From contig NZ_CP031223.1 of NCBI RefSeq assembly GCF_008973485.1, forward strand, positions 3,744,001-3,808,000: DNA of 64,000 bases, in the 5' to 3' direction. This document shows, piece after piece, positions 18,588-27,082 of this stretch (positions within the stretch are counted from its first letter, which is position 1; the number at the start of each line of letters is the position of its first letter). This stretch comes from Psychrobacillus glaciei. GTDB taxonomy: Bacteria; Bacillota; Bacilli; Bacillales_A; Planococcaceae. A program made the translations under genes and the position numbers. Below the pieces are notes generated by a model. The model did no database searches and was not told where the DNA came from. It was given only the letters and a program-made list of their open reading frames with translations.

Positions 18588-19690
18588 TCTCCGTCCTTCG
18601 AATGCTCAAGTTGTTGTTTTTCCTCATATCTCTCTATTGCAAGCTCGATCAATTCTTCTATTAACCCTGAATAAGATAATCCCGATTCCATCCAAAGCTT
18701 TGGATACATACTAATTGGCGTGAATCCAGGCATTGTATTTACTTCATTGATAATAACCTCTTCGTTTTCTGATACAAAAAAATCAGCACGGACAAGTCCA
18801 GAACAATCAAGTACTTTAAATGCCCGAATCGCAGCATCTTCCAACTTTTTCAATAATTCAGGAGAAACTACAGCTGGAATCGCATAATTCGTCGTTCCAT
18901 CCTCGTATTTCGCTTCGTAATCATAAAAGTCTTTCGTTGGTAAAACTTCTCCCGCTACAGAACATCTTGGTGTATCATTTCCAAGAACACTCATTTCTAT
19001 TTCACGAGCGACAATCCCCTGTTCGACAATAATTTTACGGTCATACTTAAATGCAATTTCTACCGCTTTTATTAGTTCTTGTCGGTTTGAAACTTTGCTA
19101 ATCCCTACACTAGACCCCAAGTTAGCTGGTTTCACAAATAAAGGCCATTTCAAGCTCTCTTCCATTTTTCGAATTAGCTCCGTTTGATCGTCTTTCCACT
19201 CTTTACGAATGAAATGCACGTAAGGAACTTGAGACAAGCCTGCTTGTGCAAATAGTTGCTTCATAACAACCTTATCCATACCGGCAGCAGATGCAAGAAC
19301 ACCATTTCCAACATACGGCAAGTTCAATACTTCTAATAAGCCTTGAACAGTGCCATCTTCACCGTTTGGTCCATGAAGTAACGGAAAAATAACATCCAAA
19401 TTAGCGTTATCTTCTTTCTCCTCAATATTTGTATTAGTTGTTTCTACCGGTAAAAATTTAGTTATATTATTTGGCCTGTTGGATCCTCCACCAAATTGAA
19501 GCTCTTCTATTGTCTCTGCCGGGCCGATTAGAGCGTTCCCTTTTCTCCATTCGCCTGTTTGTGTGATAAATATAGGATAGACTTCAAATTTTCCGAAATT
19601 TATTGCTTGCGTTACTGCTCTTGCAGTCAATAACGACACTTCATGCTCAGCAGATTTTCCACCATATAATAAACCTAATTTTATTTTCAT
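18584..19690 (-). CDS. ddl: D-alanine--D-alanine ligase
   Basis: A 368-residue ATP-grasp ligase. GGKSAEHEVSLLTA at the N terminus, HGPNGEDGTVQGLLE, VKPANLGSSVGISK in the ATP-grasp, and the Mg-binding segment EVIINEVNTMPGFTPISMYPKL are intact. It makes D-Ala-D-Ala for MurF. The Tyr/Phe at the D-lactate-discriminating position cannot be judged by eye. First gene of the ddl-murF-esterase unit; upstream lies 940 bp without genes. Confidence 0.97.
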   Translation of the reverse strand: MKIKLGLLYGGKSAEHEVSLLTARAVTQAINFGKFEVYPIFITQTGEWRKGNALIGPAETIEELQFGGGSNRPNNITKFLPVETTNTNIEEKEDNANLDVIFPLLHGPNGEDGTVQGLLEVLNLPYVGNGVLASAAGMDKVVMKQLFAQAGLSQVPYVHFIRKEWKDDQTELIRKMEESLKWPLFVKPANLGSSVGISKVSNRQELIKAVEIAFKYDRKIIVEQGIVAREIEMSVLGNDTPRCSVAGEVLPTKDFYDYEAKYEDGTTNYAIPAVVSPELLKKLEDAAIRAFKVLDCSGLVRADFFVSENEEVIINEVNTMPGFTPISMYPKLWMESGLSYSGLIEELIELAIERYEEKQQLEHSKDGE

Positions 19691-20230
19691 TAGTTAAATA
19701 ACCTCCACGTTTTGGATAGTACTAGTTTATCACGTACAGTATAATTAGATGAACAATTAACCAAATAAATTGCGCCTAATTACAACGAAAATATGACAAT
19801 ATCGAAGCTAATACCGATTTACGGCATTCACATTTTATCAAGTTTGTTGAATATCCATCTTCTCCATTTAATGAAAAAAACAATGAATTACAGTTTTATG
19901 TTTCAATTCACTTTTAGAAATAGCATGTCGTAACACAAGAACCGCTAAGCCTTCGCGCTTGCCGCACCTTGCATGAGCATCTGACTATCTTATATTGTGA
20001 AAGGCTATTCCAAATAATAAAAAGTATTTCCCTTATTACAAGCGGCACCCTAGTACAGTTGCTTAATGTTGCTATTTTCCATTCAAACATTGATCGCTTC
20101 TAACTAATTCAATACCAATCACTAGATATTCAGTTACATTAAACGAATCATGGATTTTAACCTATAGAAAATTCAACTTAAGACTAGATTGAATGCATCA
20201 TTTTTGATTAAGTAGCAAGCTCTGTTAGAT

Positions 20231-20394
20231 TGTAGCGAAAGGGCAGCCTAAGTGCGCCGCGTCCCACGGCAAAATCGACTCCAGCGGGATGAGTGAAACA
20301 GATGAGCCATTACAAACGACGCAAATGCAGCGGTAATGACTCATCGCTCAACCCGCGGAAAGCGTTCGCCCTGCAGCGGAAATCCCAGGGGTAA
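20231..20394 (+). repeat. GC-rich dispersed repeat, copy 1
   Basis: Shares CGACTCCAGCG, CCCGCGGAAAG and GCCCTGCAGCGGAAATC with copy 3 at 50824 and the 3' half with copy 2 at 39229. It is much richer in G+C than the surroundings. An internal inverted repeat GATGAGCCATTAC / GTAATGACTCATC can form a stem. This belongs to a type of repeat seen in intergenic spaces of many Bacillales (recalled, not searched). Confidence 0.75.
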
Positions 20395-20593
20395 CTTTCT
20401 TACGATGCACTATTTCTAAGGTATGACGGAAAACTGATCGTACATTAACTTAAATGTATTAGTTGGAAAAAAATATGATAATCAACAGTCATGACATTTT
20501 ATAATGCTCATTTAGCTAGCATATGCGGTTCCAATCAGAATCGATTTCATTTCACTGCAAATGACAAAGCTAATTAATCTCCTCATACATAAT

Positions 20594-20630
20594 AAACGCT
20601 TTTGCATCTTTACGAAGCAAAAGCGTTTTG
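20594..20630 (-). terminator. Terminator of the 246-residue hypothetical gene
   Basis: AAACGCTTTTGC and GCAAAAGCGTTTTG form a stem with T/A runs on both sides, directly after the stop codon at 20632. Confidence 0.85.
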
Positions 20631-20631
20631 T

Positions 20632-21372
20632 TTATATCTGTATGAACAAATCAGCTGGCTTGTTTAAATGATGTTTCAAGTCCCCTAAGACCTCATCTGG
20701 AAATATGTTCTCAGGTAAATTTCGAATTTCAATTCCATAATTCGTTTTATCTAGTTTAAATAAGGACATTAGCACACCATCTTCATAGTAATCGGCATAT
20801 GCCTCCACCTTTTCTGAATGTAACTCTGGTAAGACGACATTATTCTTTTTTCTCCAAAAGGCAGTCGATTTTGTTTTTTCACTTATTTGTTGGTTAAATA
20901 CATTAGCTATTAATTTATATAAATCATCTATATCCCGAAAATATATCTTCGTAATCTGCTCTCCCTCATCCGTCAAATAGACAAATCTATTTTGCAAATG
21001 ATGGTAAAAAGGCAAACGAAATGCTTCTTTTTTATGGGCAATATATAAGAGCTCTGCTTGTTCTTGAGGAGACAGCATATTTAACTTCCGCTCATCAGAA
21101 AAATCGAGTATACATAATTCTGTTGGTCTTTCCGAATAATCTTTTAAGAACCGAGTATATTGATTTTGCACAACAAACTCTAACTGCGTATGAATATTAA
21201 ATGATGTATCTTCATATCGGTGTTTCAATAACAAAAGAGCTGACAAATCCGAGAAGTATCTTATAAATTGGTGGACGGATAGCCCACTAAATAATGCAAA
21301 ATGCTCTACTTCATTCACATGTACATATAAATGAGCCAAATATTCTTCTATTTCTTTCTCTTTTTTTGCCAC
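20632..21372 (-). CDS. Hypothetical protein, 246 residues
   Basis: Not recognised. A soluble, acidic-and-aromatic-rich protein without signal peptide or membrane helix. It begins with a charged lysine-rich helix (AKKEKEIEEYLAHLYVHV), has FVYLTDEGEQITKIYFRDIDDLY in the middle and ends LNKPADLFIQI. Start GTG 21372 lies eight bases after AAAGGAG; a GTG three codons earlier touches that site. It is monocistronic, with its own terminator, divergent from rodA. The strong ribosome-binding site and terminator show it is a real gene; function cannot be assigned. Confidence 0.75.
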   Translation of the reverse strand: MAKKEKEIEEYLAHLYVHVNEVEHFALFSGLSVHQFIRYFSDLSALLLLKHRYEDTSFNIHTQLEFVVQNQYTRFLKDYSERPTELCILDFSDERKLNMLSPQEQAELLYIAHKKEAFRLPFYHHLQNRFVYLTDEGEQITKIYFRDIDDLYKLIANVFNQQISEKTKSTAFWRKKNNVVLPELHSEKVEAYADYYEDGVLMSLFKLDKTNYGIEIRNLPENIFPDEVLGDLKHHLNKPADLFIQI

Positions 21373-21571
21373 TGAATTCACTCCTTTATCATCTGTTACA
21401 TATTAACATAACTTTAGTAGATGAAACATCTGTTTTTGTTCTAACGTCTCTAATAACCGACAAGCAAAAAACATTCATTTAGGCTATAATAGGAAAAGCA
21501 TCAAAAGTCGTTTTTATGAAACGAATAAGATGGCGATTGAAGTAGGAAAGTGAAATTTGAAGGAAATTTAG

Positions 21572-22765
21572 GTGACTTGTATGGAAAACAAAAAAGGCTT
21601 TGCCGATCGTTTTGATTGGACACTAGCTTTTATAATATTATTATTTTTAATTATAAGCTTATTAGCGATTTCATCTGCAGTTACAACTGGTCAATATGCC
21701 GCATATAATTTTGTAGGTAAACAAATTTTTTGGTATGTGGTGGGAACGGTCATTATCGGTTGTGTTATGTTTTTTGAACCGGAGCAATATAAAAAAATGT
21801 CCTGGTATATTTACGGTCTCGGGGTGCTCCTTCTATTAATTCTTTTTATCTTACCTGATAGCATGGCTCTTGTGGCGCGTAAACATGAAGCGAAAAGTTG
21901 GTTCCACTTACCTTTCGGGGATATTCAGCCAGCAGAGTTTATGAAGACATTTTACATTTTGGGACTTGCTCGTTTAATTACAAATCATCATGAAAAATAT
22001 TTGATGAAGAACTTAAAAACGGATGTCATATTACTCGGAAAAATCGTTTTAACCATGCTTCTACCGTTAGCATTTATCCTGAAGCAGCCCGACCTCGGTA
22101 CGGCTCTTGTATTTTTCGCCATTACAGCTGCTTTAGTTATAGTTGCAGGAATTACTTGGAGAATTATCTTGCCGCTACTTTTAGGCGGAGCGGGTATTGG
22201 TGCCCTACTTTTATGGATGGCTATCTATATGCAAGATTTTTTAGAAGCTAAGTTTGGTCTACAATTATATCAATTTGCCCGAATTTATTCATGGTTAGAT
22301 CCATATGCCTACGCATCGAATGAAGGGATGCACTTAATAACTTCTTTAAACGCCATTGGTTCTGGAGAGATTTTCGGGAAGGGATATGGTGGCCGAGTAG
22401 TGTATGTCCCTGAAAATCATACTGACTTTATTTTTGCCGTTATAGGCGAAGAATACGGGTTTGTAGGTGCAAGTATAGTCATCAGTCTTTTCTTTTTTCT
22501 TATTTTTCATTTAACGAAAATTACACTTCAATTAAAAGATTCATATAGTACGTACGTATGTGCCGGAATTATTGCGATGATTACCTTTCATGTATTTGAG
22601 AATATTGGCATGACAATTCAATTACTACCAATTACAGGGATTCCGTTACCATTTATCAGTTATGGCGGGAGTTCTCTAATGGGGAATCTGCTTGCGATTG
22701 GTTTAGTGTTTAGTATGAAGTATCATCATAAAACGTATATGTTCGCAAAAAATGAAGACGACTGA
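21572..22765 (+). CDS. rodA: RodA/FtsW-type SEDS peptidoglycan polymerase
   Basis: A SEDS-family membrane protein of 397 residues with about ten transmembrane helices. The signature AKSWFHLPFGDIQPAEFMK, the catalytic-loop region EGMHLITSLNAIGSGEIFGKGYGG, NHTDFIFAVIGEEYGF and the closing PFISYGGSSLMGN are present. The AKSW..L and ten-helix layout favour RodA (elongasome) over FtsW or SpoVE. GTG 21572 (AAGGA, 7 nt) and ATG 21581 (AGGTG, 6 nt) are both possible starts; the latter gives 394 residues, near B. subtilis RodA. A dispersed hairpin element follows at once. Confidence 0.9.
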   Translation: MTCMENKKGFADRFDWTLAFIILLFLIISLLAISSAVTTGQYAAYNFVGKQIFWYVVGTVIIGCVMFFEPEQYKKMSWYIYGLGVLLLLILFILPDSMALVARKHEAKSWFHLPFGDIQPAEFMKTFYILGLARLITNHHEKYLMKNLKTDVILLGKIVLTMLLPLAFILKQPDLGTALVFFAITAALVIVAGITWRIILPLLLGGAGIGALLLWMAIYMQDFLEAKFGLQLYQFARIYSWLDPYAYASNEGMHLITSLNAIGSGEIFGKGYGGRVVYVPENHTDFIFAVIGEEYGFVGASIVISLFFFLIFHLTKITLQLKDSYSTYVCAGIIAMITFHVFENIGMTIQLLPITGIPLPFISYGGSSLMGNLLAIGLVFSMKYHHKTYMFAKNEDD

Positions 22766-22773
22766 GAGAACTG

Positions 22774-23120
22774 CAAGCGTCCATAAGCGCATCTGGTCTT
22801 TACTAATTTCAGAGTGCTTTAGACTAAACATTGTCTACACCATTAACGAAGAATTTTATAGAGGATCTGGAAGTGACTGAGTCACTTCCAGATCCTCTTT
22901 TTTCGGTAATCTTGTGGCGGATGTTTGTACGTCGCCCTCTTGAAATAGGCAGAGACATGGTGCATTAGGTTTGGTTAATGAATGATTAGATGCTTTCCTA
23001 TTCTTTTAAAAGCGGACGAAGAGTCAATTTCGTCCGCTCAGCACTTCTTTATCAATGAATTCTATTTATTCTTTTCAGGTTCCACCAACTATAATCATCT
23101 ACCCGCTGATTCATGTACAC
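22774..23120 (+). repeat. Dispersed hairpin element, copy A
   Basis: About 300-350 bp shared with 45663-46007 and 50440-50738. Segments common to all: GTCTTTACTA, AGAGTGCTT, GAAGTGACTG-GTCACTTC, TTTTTTCGGTAATCTTGTGGC, GCCCTCTTG, and AAAAGCGGACGAAG with its complement TTTCGTCCGCT. Left and right arms pair along most of about 200 bp. In this copy the centre is a 17-bp perfect stem (GAGGATCTGGAAGTGAC) plus six T, placed 96 bp past rodA, so it can end rodA transcription. Confidence 0.9.
22861..22902 (+). terminator. Central hairpin of element A, probable rodA terminator
   Basis: GAGGATCTGGAAGTGAC, loop TGA, and the perfect complement followed by TTTTTT. By form it is a strong intrinsic terminator; it is also the apex of the repeat element. 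Confidence 0.8.
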
Positions 23121-23249
23121 TGTGGGCAGTTTGAGTAAAAAACAATCAAGTATCAAATTCTTGCAAAATTAGAGGTACAACTTAACTATCCAGAGTTCAT
23201 CTACAGCTTACTTAGCAGCCAATTTCGTGTAAATTTTTTTAGAAAAGCT

Positions 23250-23366
23250 CAAGCATTCTTTAAACGTATACTGTCTTTACTATTTCTCGAGCACGTTGGA
23301 CGAAACATAATCTACACTATTACCGTTAGAATTATAAATCGCGAAGTGATTTGGTCAATTCACGAT
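23250..23366 (+). repeat. Dispersed hairpin element, partial copy D
   Basis: Left half of the same element: CAAGC..TCTTTAAA, CTGTCTTTACTATTT, GTTGGACGAAACAT, CTACACTATTACCGTT and a decayed centre (CGCGAAGTGATT...AATTCACGATGC). The right arm and the second hairpin are missing. It lies 130 bp downstream of copy A in the same orientation. Confidence 0.75.
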
Positions 23367-23394
23367 GCTTCTTTCCATTAATATGTAGCAGGTG

Positions 23395-23452
23395 TAAAAA
23401 AGGGTGACTCTAAAGTTCTTTTGTTACGAACTTTTCGAATCACCCTTTTTTC
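23395..23452 (-). terminator. Terminator after the 45-residue small gene
   Basis: AAAAAAGGGTGACTCTAAAGTTC pairs imperfectly with GAACTTTTCGAATCACCCTTTTTT. T runs occur on both strands; the stop codon of the small gene overlaps its edge. Confidence 0.85.
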
Positions 23453-23588
23453 AACTTTGTACGTGAGGACTATTTGCTGGTGGCACTAGTGCTTTAAGCA
23501 TGTCAAGTCTCGATTTTGTCATTGTAACAGTCACACCAAGTTTTGCAAGATTACTTACAATTTTCTTCAAATCAACTTCCTTAGCCAT
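23451..23588 (-). CDS. Small basic protein, 45 residues, unknown
   Basis: Short frame translated MAKEVDLKKIVSNLAKLG... ending NSPHVQS. It has a full set of gene signals: GAGGTGG five bases before ATG and a strong terminator touching the stop codon. The predicted protein is an amphipathic helix pair rich in Lys, Leu and Val, with VTVTMTKSRLDMLKALVPP in the middle and no membrane segment. Function is not recognised. It is divergent from the CBS-domain gene, sharing a 177-bp spacer. Confidence 0.7.
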   Translation of the reverse strand: MAKEVDLKKIVSNLAKLGVTVTMTKSRLDMLKALVPPANSPHVQS

Positions 23589-23765
23589 TCTTTCCACCTC
23601 GTCCTTTCATTAATTATTACGATTTATTTTAAAAAAAGTTTCTTATATTTATATTTTTTCTCTACCTTATCATACCACTTTTTGTATCGTTTAAATCTTT
23701 CATTTTTGTTACATATTTTAATCTTTTGTAAACCAAGCTAGATAATAACAAAAGGAGTGATTTTA

Positions 23766-24179
23766 GTGAATGTGAAAGATGTGATGAGTAAAGAAGTCGT
23801 TACATGCAATCCACAGGATTATGTGAATGAGGTTGCCGATCAAATGCGCACATTAGATATTGGTTGTCTGCCGGTCCTAAGTAATAAAAAACTTGTAGGC
23901 ATGATTACAGATCGTGATATTGTGACACGGTCTGTTGCCAAAGATGCTAAAAGTAAGGTGGAAGATGTTATGACAAAATCCATCATTTCGGTATCTCCTG
24001 ATGACTCAACGGCAGAAGCTTCCATCATAATGGCAAGAAACCAAGTACGCAGGCTTCCGGTAGTGGAGAATAGTGAGCTAGTAGGTTTTATTTCTTTAGC
24101 TGACTTAGCGTTCCCCTTTCCACATGTGCAGGAAGTTTCTAATGCTATGGAAAGTATATCCGAACCGCGCCATTATTAA
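23766..24179 (+). CDS. CBS-domain pair protein (YhcV-like)
   Basis: A 137-residue protein made of two CBS domains in tandem (VKDVMSKEVVTC..., VEDVMTKSIISV...), each ending in the GMITDRDIV- and GFISLADLA-type adenosine-binding segment. Such stand-alone modules sense adenine nucleotides. It resembles B. subtilis YhcV, whose gene lies near tcyP as here. Start GTG 23766 is eight bases after AAAAGGAG; an in-frame GTG three codons earlier abuts the site. Followed by its own terminator. Confidence 0.88.
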   Translation: MNVKDVMSKEVVTCNPQDYVNEVADQMRTLDIGCLPVLSNKKLVGMITDRDIVTRSVAKDAKSKVEDVMTKSIISVSPDDSTAEASIIMARNQVRRLPVVENSELVGFISLADLAFPFPHVQEVSNAMESISEPRHY

Positions 24180-24184
24180 ACATC

Positions 24185-24223
24185 GAAGTTGCCCTTTTTT
24201 TGAAGGGGGACTTCTTTTTTTTT
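24185..24223 (+). terminator. Terminator of CBS-domain gene
   Basis: GAAGTTGCCC and GGGGGACTTC form the stem (with one G-T and one bulged position) followed by nine T, 6 bp past the stop codon. Confidence 0.9.
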
Positions 24224-24516
24224 CAAGTTGACAGGGAAGTTTGTCGCATTCAGCCCTTTCTTGGAATAGAATACGCATTATCATCCTGACGATATTTATA
24301 TATTAAAGATAAGCAAATTCATTTCGTTATCCATTGGTTCGTTCATTCGCCCATTAAAAGGAAGGTGACTACTATCATCTAGGTTCTAAAAGATTTGTCT
24401 TCGCTGGTAACTTATTCATTTATCCCCCCTTTTGTGTTCTATCTATATAGATGTCATACTTATTGAAAACGTGTAATATAGAGGGTAGAAGATCTTCAGA
24501 AAGTGGGTTTCTTTGT
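24224..24516 (+). promoter_or_regulatory. Spacer upstream of MFS gene with weak promoter
   Basis: About 290 bp with no gene. A possible promoter is TTGTGT, 17-bp spacer, CATACT (24431-24459). Between it and the ATG the transcript can pair AGAAA with TTTCT around GTGGG next to the start, which could limit translation; this is speculative. Confidence 0.35.
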
Positions 24517-25680
24517 ATGAAAAAAACTATTTTTATTTTAATGTCGATACAGTTTTTAGTTTATCTTGGATTTGGGATTATTATTCCTGTATTACCAGAA
24601 GTAATTTTACAGCAACACTACAATGAAGTTCATGTAGGGGGCTTATTAACGGTCTATGCATTAGCATCCTTTTTCACTGCCCCACTTTGGGGAATGCTGT
24701 CCGATCGAATTGGCCGAAAAACACTTATATTAATTGGACTTGTTGGATTTAGTTTAAGCTTTTGGTTATTTTCTTTATTTTTTGATTCACTGTTCCTACT
24801 GTACTTATCTCGCGTAGTTGGGGGATTATTCTCTGGTGCACTTTATGCGGCTGTAACAGGGTTTGCAGCGGATCTATCAGACGAAGAAAACCGGAATAAG
24901 TATATGGGCTTTCTCGGAATGTCGATTGGTTTAGGATTTATTTTCGGGCCCGCAATTGGTGGTGTACTCGGTCATGTCAGTTTGTCTCTGCCGTTTACGG
25001 TTTCCGCTTTATTATTACTTGTGATTTTCGTTTATGCACTCATCATTCTGAGAGAACCGGAACGTTCAGGAGAAGCGAATAAACGTGCTCTTCTTCCTAA
25101 AAGCGCCGCAAGTCTTTGGACGTACCGAATTAAATACTTATTCCTTTTTTCTTTCATGGTAACGTTTTTACTTGCTGGTTTAGAAGCAACATTTCAATTG
25201 TTCCAAATTAAGAAAGTGGAAATTACCCCTCTACAAATAGGTTATCTATTCATGTTCAGTGGTTTTGTAGATGCAGCTATTCAAGGTGGCATTGTACGAC
25301 GTATTAAAAATGGGACCGAATCGACTTGGTTATTATATGCACAAATTATTACTGCTATTGGTTTGTTTATGACTGTATTTACGTCCAGTATTTTTTGGGC
25401 TGGTTTATCTCTATGTGTATTCACTGCTGGTAATGCACTTGCAAGAACGACGATTGTTTCCCTAAGTTCTAAAGAGTCAGGTGGAAGTTACGGAACAGCT
25501 GCAGGGATGGCTTATTCGATGGATAGTTTAGGTCGAATTATTGGTCCATTATTATTCGCATGGCTGTTTACGGTTCAACCAAATAATATTTATGTTGTAT
25601 CAGGCGTTCTTGCAGTTCTTTCGATTGGGTTAATCTTTCTATTCCGAAGATCTACTAAAACACTGAGAAATGCAGAGTGA
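24517..25680 (+). CDS. MFS multidrug efflux transporter (Bmr/Blt/NorA-like)
   Basis: A 387-residue drug:H+ antiporter with twelve transmembrane helices. Motif A LSDRIGRKTLILIG follows helix 2, motif B-like SRVVGGLFSGALYA is in helix 4 and motif C MSIGLGFIFGPAIGG in helix 5; LREPER at the end of the first half is typical of Bmr relatives. The start ATG 24517 gives the family length (B. subtilis Bmr 389); the frame is open 22 codons further upstream without a ribosome-binding site. Its own site is weak (GTGGG). Convergent with the next MFS gene. Confidence 0.88.
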   Translation: MKKTIFILMSIQFLVYLGFGIIIPVLPEVILQQHYNEVHVGGLLTVYALASFFTAPLWGMLSDRIGRKTLILIGLVGFSLSFWLFSLFFDSLFLLYLSRVVGGLFSGALYAAVTGFAADLSDEENRNKYMGFLGMSIGLGFIFGPAIGGVLGHVSLSLPFTVSALLLLVIFVYALIILREPERSGEANKRALLPKSAASLWTYRIKYLFLFSFMVTFLLAGLEATFQLFQIKKVEITPLQIGYLFMFSGFVDAAIQGGIVRRIKNGTESTWLLYAQIITAIGLFMTVFTSSIFWAGLSLCVFTAGNALARTTIVSLSSKESGGSYGTAAGMAYSMDSLGRIIGPLLFAWLFTVQPNNIYVVSGVLAVLSIGLIFLFRRSTKTLRNAE

Positions 25681-25715
25681 GATTGATCGATTCTCCTATT
25701 TCATCGTAATAAAGC

Positions 25716-25754
25716 AAAAGGCCCCGGACACAAAATGTGTCTCCGGGGCCTTTT
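25716..25754. terminator. Bidirectional terminator between two MFS genes
   Basis: AAAAGGCCCCGG and its complement CCGGGGCCTTTT close a stem whose upper part is ACACAAAATGTGT. Flanked by A and T runs, it serves both convergent genes. Confidence 0.92.
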
Positions 25755-25757
25755 ACT

Positions 25758-27062
25758 TTATTCACTTGCTGTAACTGATATAGATGTATCCTTATTTATT
25801 CTTTTTAATTCAGGATGTGCTTTCCTAACAACAGAGGGTCTAGCAAGGATTAACACAACAATGATTAACACAAGACTTGATACGATAAGAATAGCCTCAG
25901 CTGGTAATACATCATATAAAAATCCGTACAGAATCATACCTAATGGCATTAATGCAGTGGACATCGTTTCTAAAATGGAGAATACGCGCCCTTTATAATC
26001 ATCATCAACCATTTTTTGCATCATTACTAACATTGGCGTATTTGTAATAATCATCGCTGCACCTAAACAGAACATAATTGAAATATAATAACTAAGTGTC
26101 AACACTGATGACATGTCAACCATTAAAGGTAAAGCCACCGCTCCCATGATTATCCCCATGATAATAATACTTCTTTTCGAAAGTAACAAAGGATACTTCA
26201 CTTCTTTTCGTGTAGAGAAATAAATGGACATAAGTAACATCCCTACCGCAAAAGCTCCTTCCGTTAAACCAAAATGCTCTGAACTCATTTTCAGTTTTTC
26301 GATCAAAATAAAGGAATAACCTACCAGGTATGCACCAAACAAAAAATTAACAAAGAGCGAAATCCAGACAATCGCTTTTAGGATTGGTTGATTGTTCAAA
26401 TAACGCAACCCTTCCTTCATATTTTGAAGCATCGATTCTTTCTGTTCACCCTCTATGACTTCTTTTCGTTTCGCAAATAACTTAAAATTCATCGTTGATT
26501 CCAAAATTACCGCAATTATGGATGCCACTATATACATAATAAGAAATACAGGCATGGATACTGTTCCATATAATAATCCACCAAGTGCTGGACTTCCTAT
26601 TGCCGCAAAGGAAATTGACATTTGGTTTAAGGACATTGCTTTTTGAATTCTATCTTCATCAACAAGTCCTGTAATGGATGAACTAAATGTAACACCAGAA
26701 AACGAGGATGTTAACGATAAAATAACAGTAGTAGCATAAATAGCCACTAATGATAAACCTGCAGTATAACTAACGATTAGTAAACCACCTATAGCTAAGA
26801 CAGTAGCGATTTGTGCAACAATGACAATCATTTTCCTTGAATACTTATCTGCGGCATATCCAGCAAATGGCGCAACTAAAGTCCTTGGCAATATACTACA
26901 AATAAGATTTAGAGCAAAATTTGAAGCAGACCCTGTCAGCTGCAAAATATAAAAACTAATTGCAAAAGCGTATACTTGCGCCCCAAAACTCGAAATCATC
27001 TTACTAATTGTAAATGTCCACAAATGATATGTGGCTTTTTTAAGCTTCAACACTTCTTCCAT
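25758..27062 (-). CDS. MFS transporter, macrolide-efflux-like
   Basis: A 434-residue twelve-helix MFS protein. Motif A variant FAGYAADKYSRKMIVI follows helix 2; the overall layout (N-terminal TFTISKMISSFGAQVYAFAI, long central loop with KRKEVIEGEQKESML) is that of the MefA/bacillibactin-exporter-like group. Substrate unknown. It has AAAGGGG eight bases before ATG. It is divergent from an XRE-TPR regulator, with two matching palindromes in the 114-bp spacer, so that regulator very probably controls it. Confidence 0.85.
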   Translation of the reverse strand: MEEVLKLKKATYHLWTFTISKMISSFGAQVYAFAISFYILQLTGSASNFALNLICSILPRTLVAPFAGYAADKYSRKMIVIVAQIATVLAIGGLLIVSYTAGLSLVAIYATTVILSLTSSFSGVTFSSSITGLVDEDRIQKAMSLNQMSISFAAIGSPALGGLLYGTVSMPVFLIMYIVASIIAVILESTMNFKLFAKRKEVIEGEQKESMLQNMKEGLRYLNNQPILKAIVWISLFVNFLFGAYLVGYSFILIEKLKMSSEHFGLTEGAFAVGMLLMSIYFSTRKEVKYPLLLSKRSIIIMGIIMGAVALPLMVDMSSVLTLSYYISIMFCLGAAMIITNTPMLVMMQKMVDDDYKGRVFSILETMSTALMPLGMILYGFLYDVLPAEAILIVSSLVLIIVVLILARPSVVRKAHPELKRINKDTSISVTASE

Positions 27063-27082
27063 TTTAATTTCCCCTTTGTTTT

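Larger units (their letters stand above)
19691..20631. other. Gene-free 940-bp intergenic region
   Basis: No frame longer than about 60 codons with a ribosome-binding site. It contains a GC-rich dispersed repeat copy (20231-20394) and a degenerate relative (19912-19985, sharing TTTAGAAATAG and GCCTTCGCGCTTGC with the copy at 39229). The rest is AT-rich and shows nothing recognisable. The ddl promoter must be near its right-hand start. Confidence 0.6.

Noticed and set aside
22774-23120. Calling the hairpin element an insertion sequence
   Set aside because: No transposase frame is inside any copy, and no target-site duplication could be identified by eye; it is kept as a repeat.
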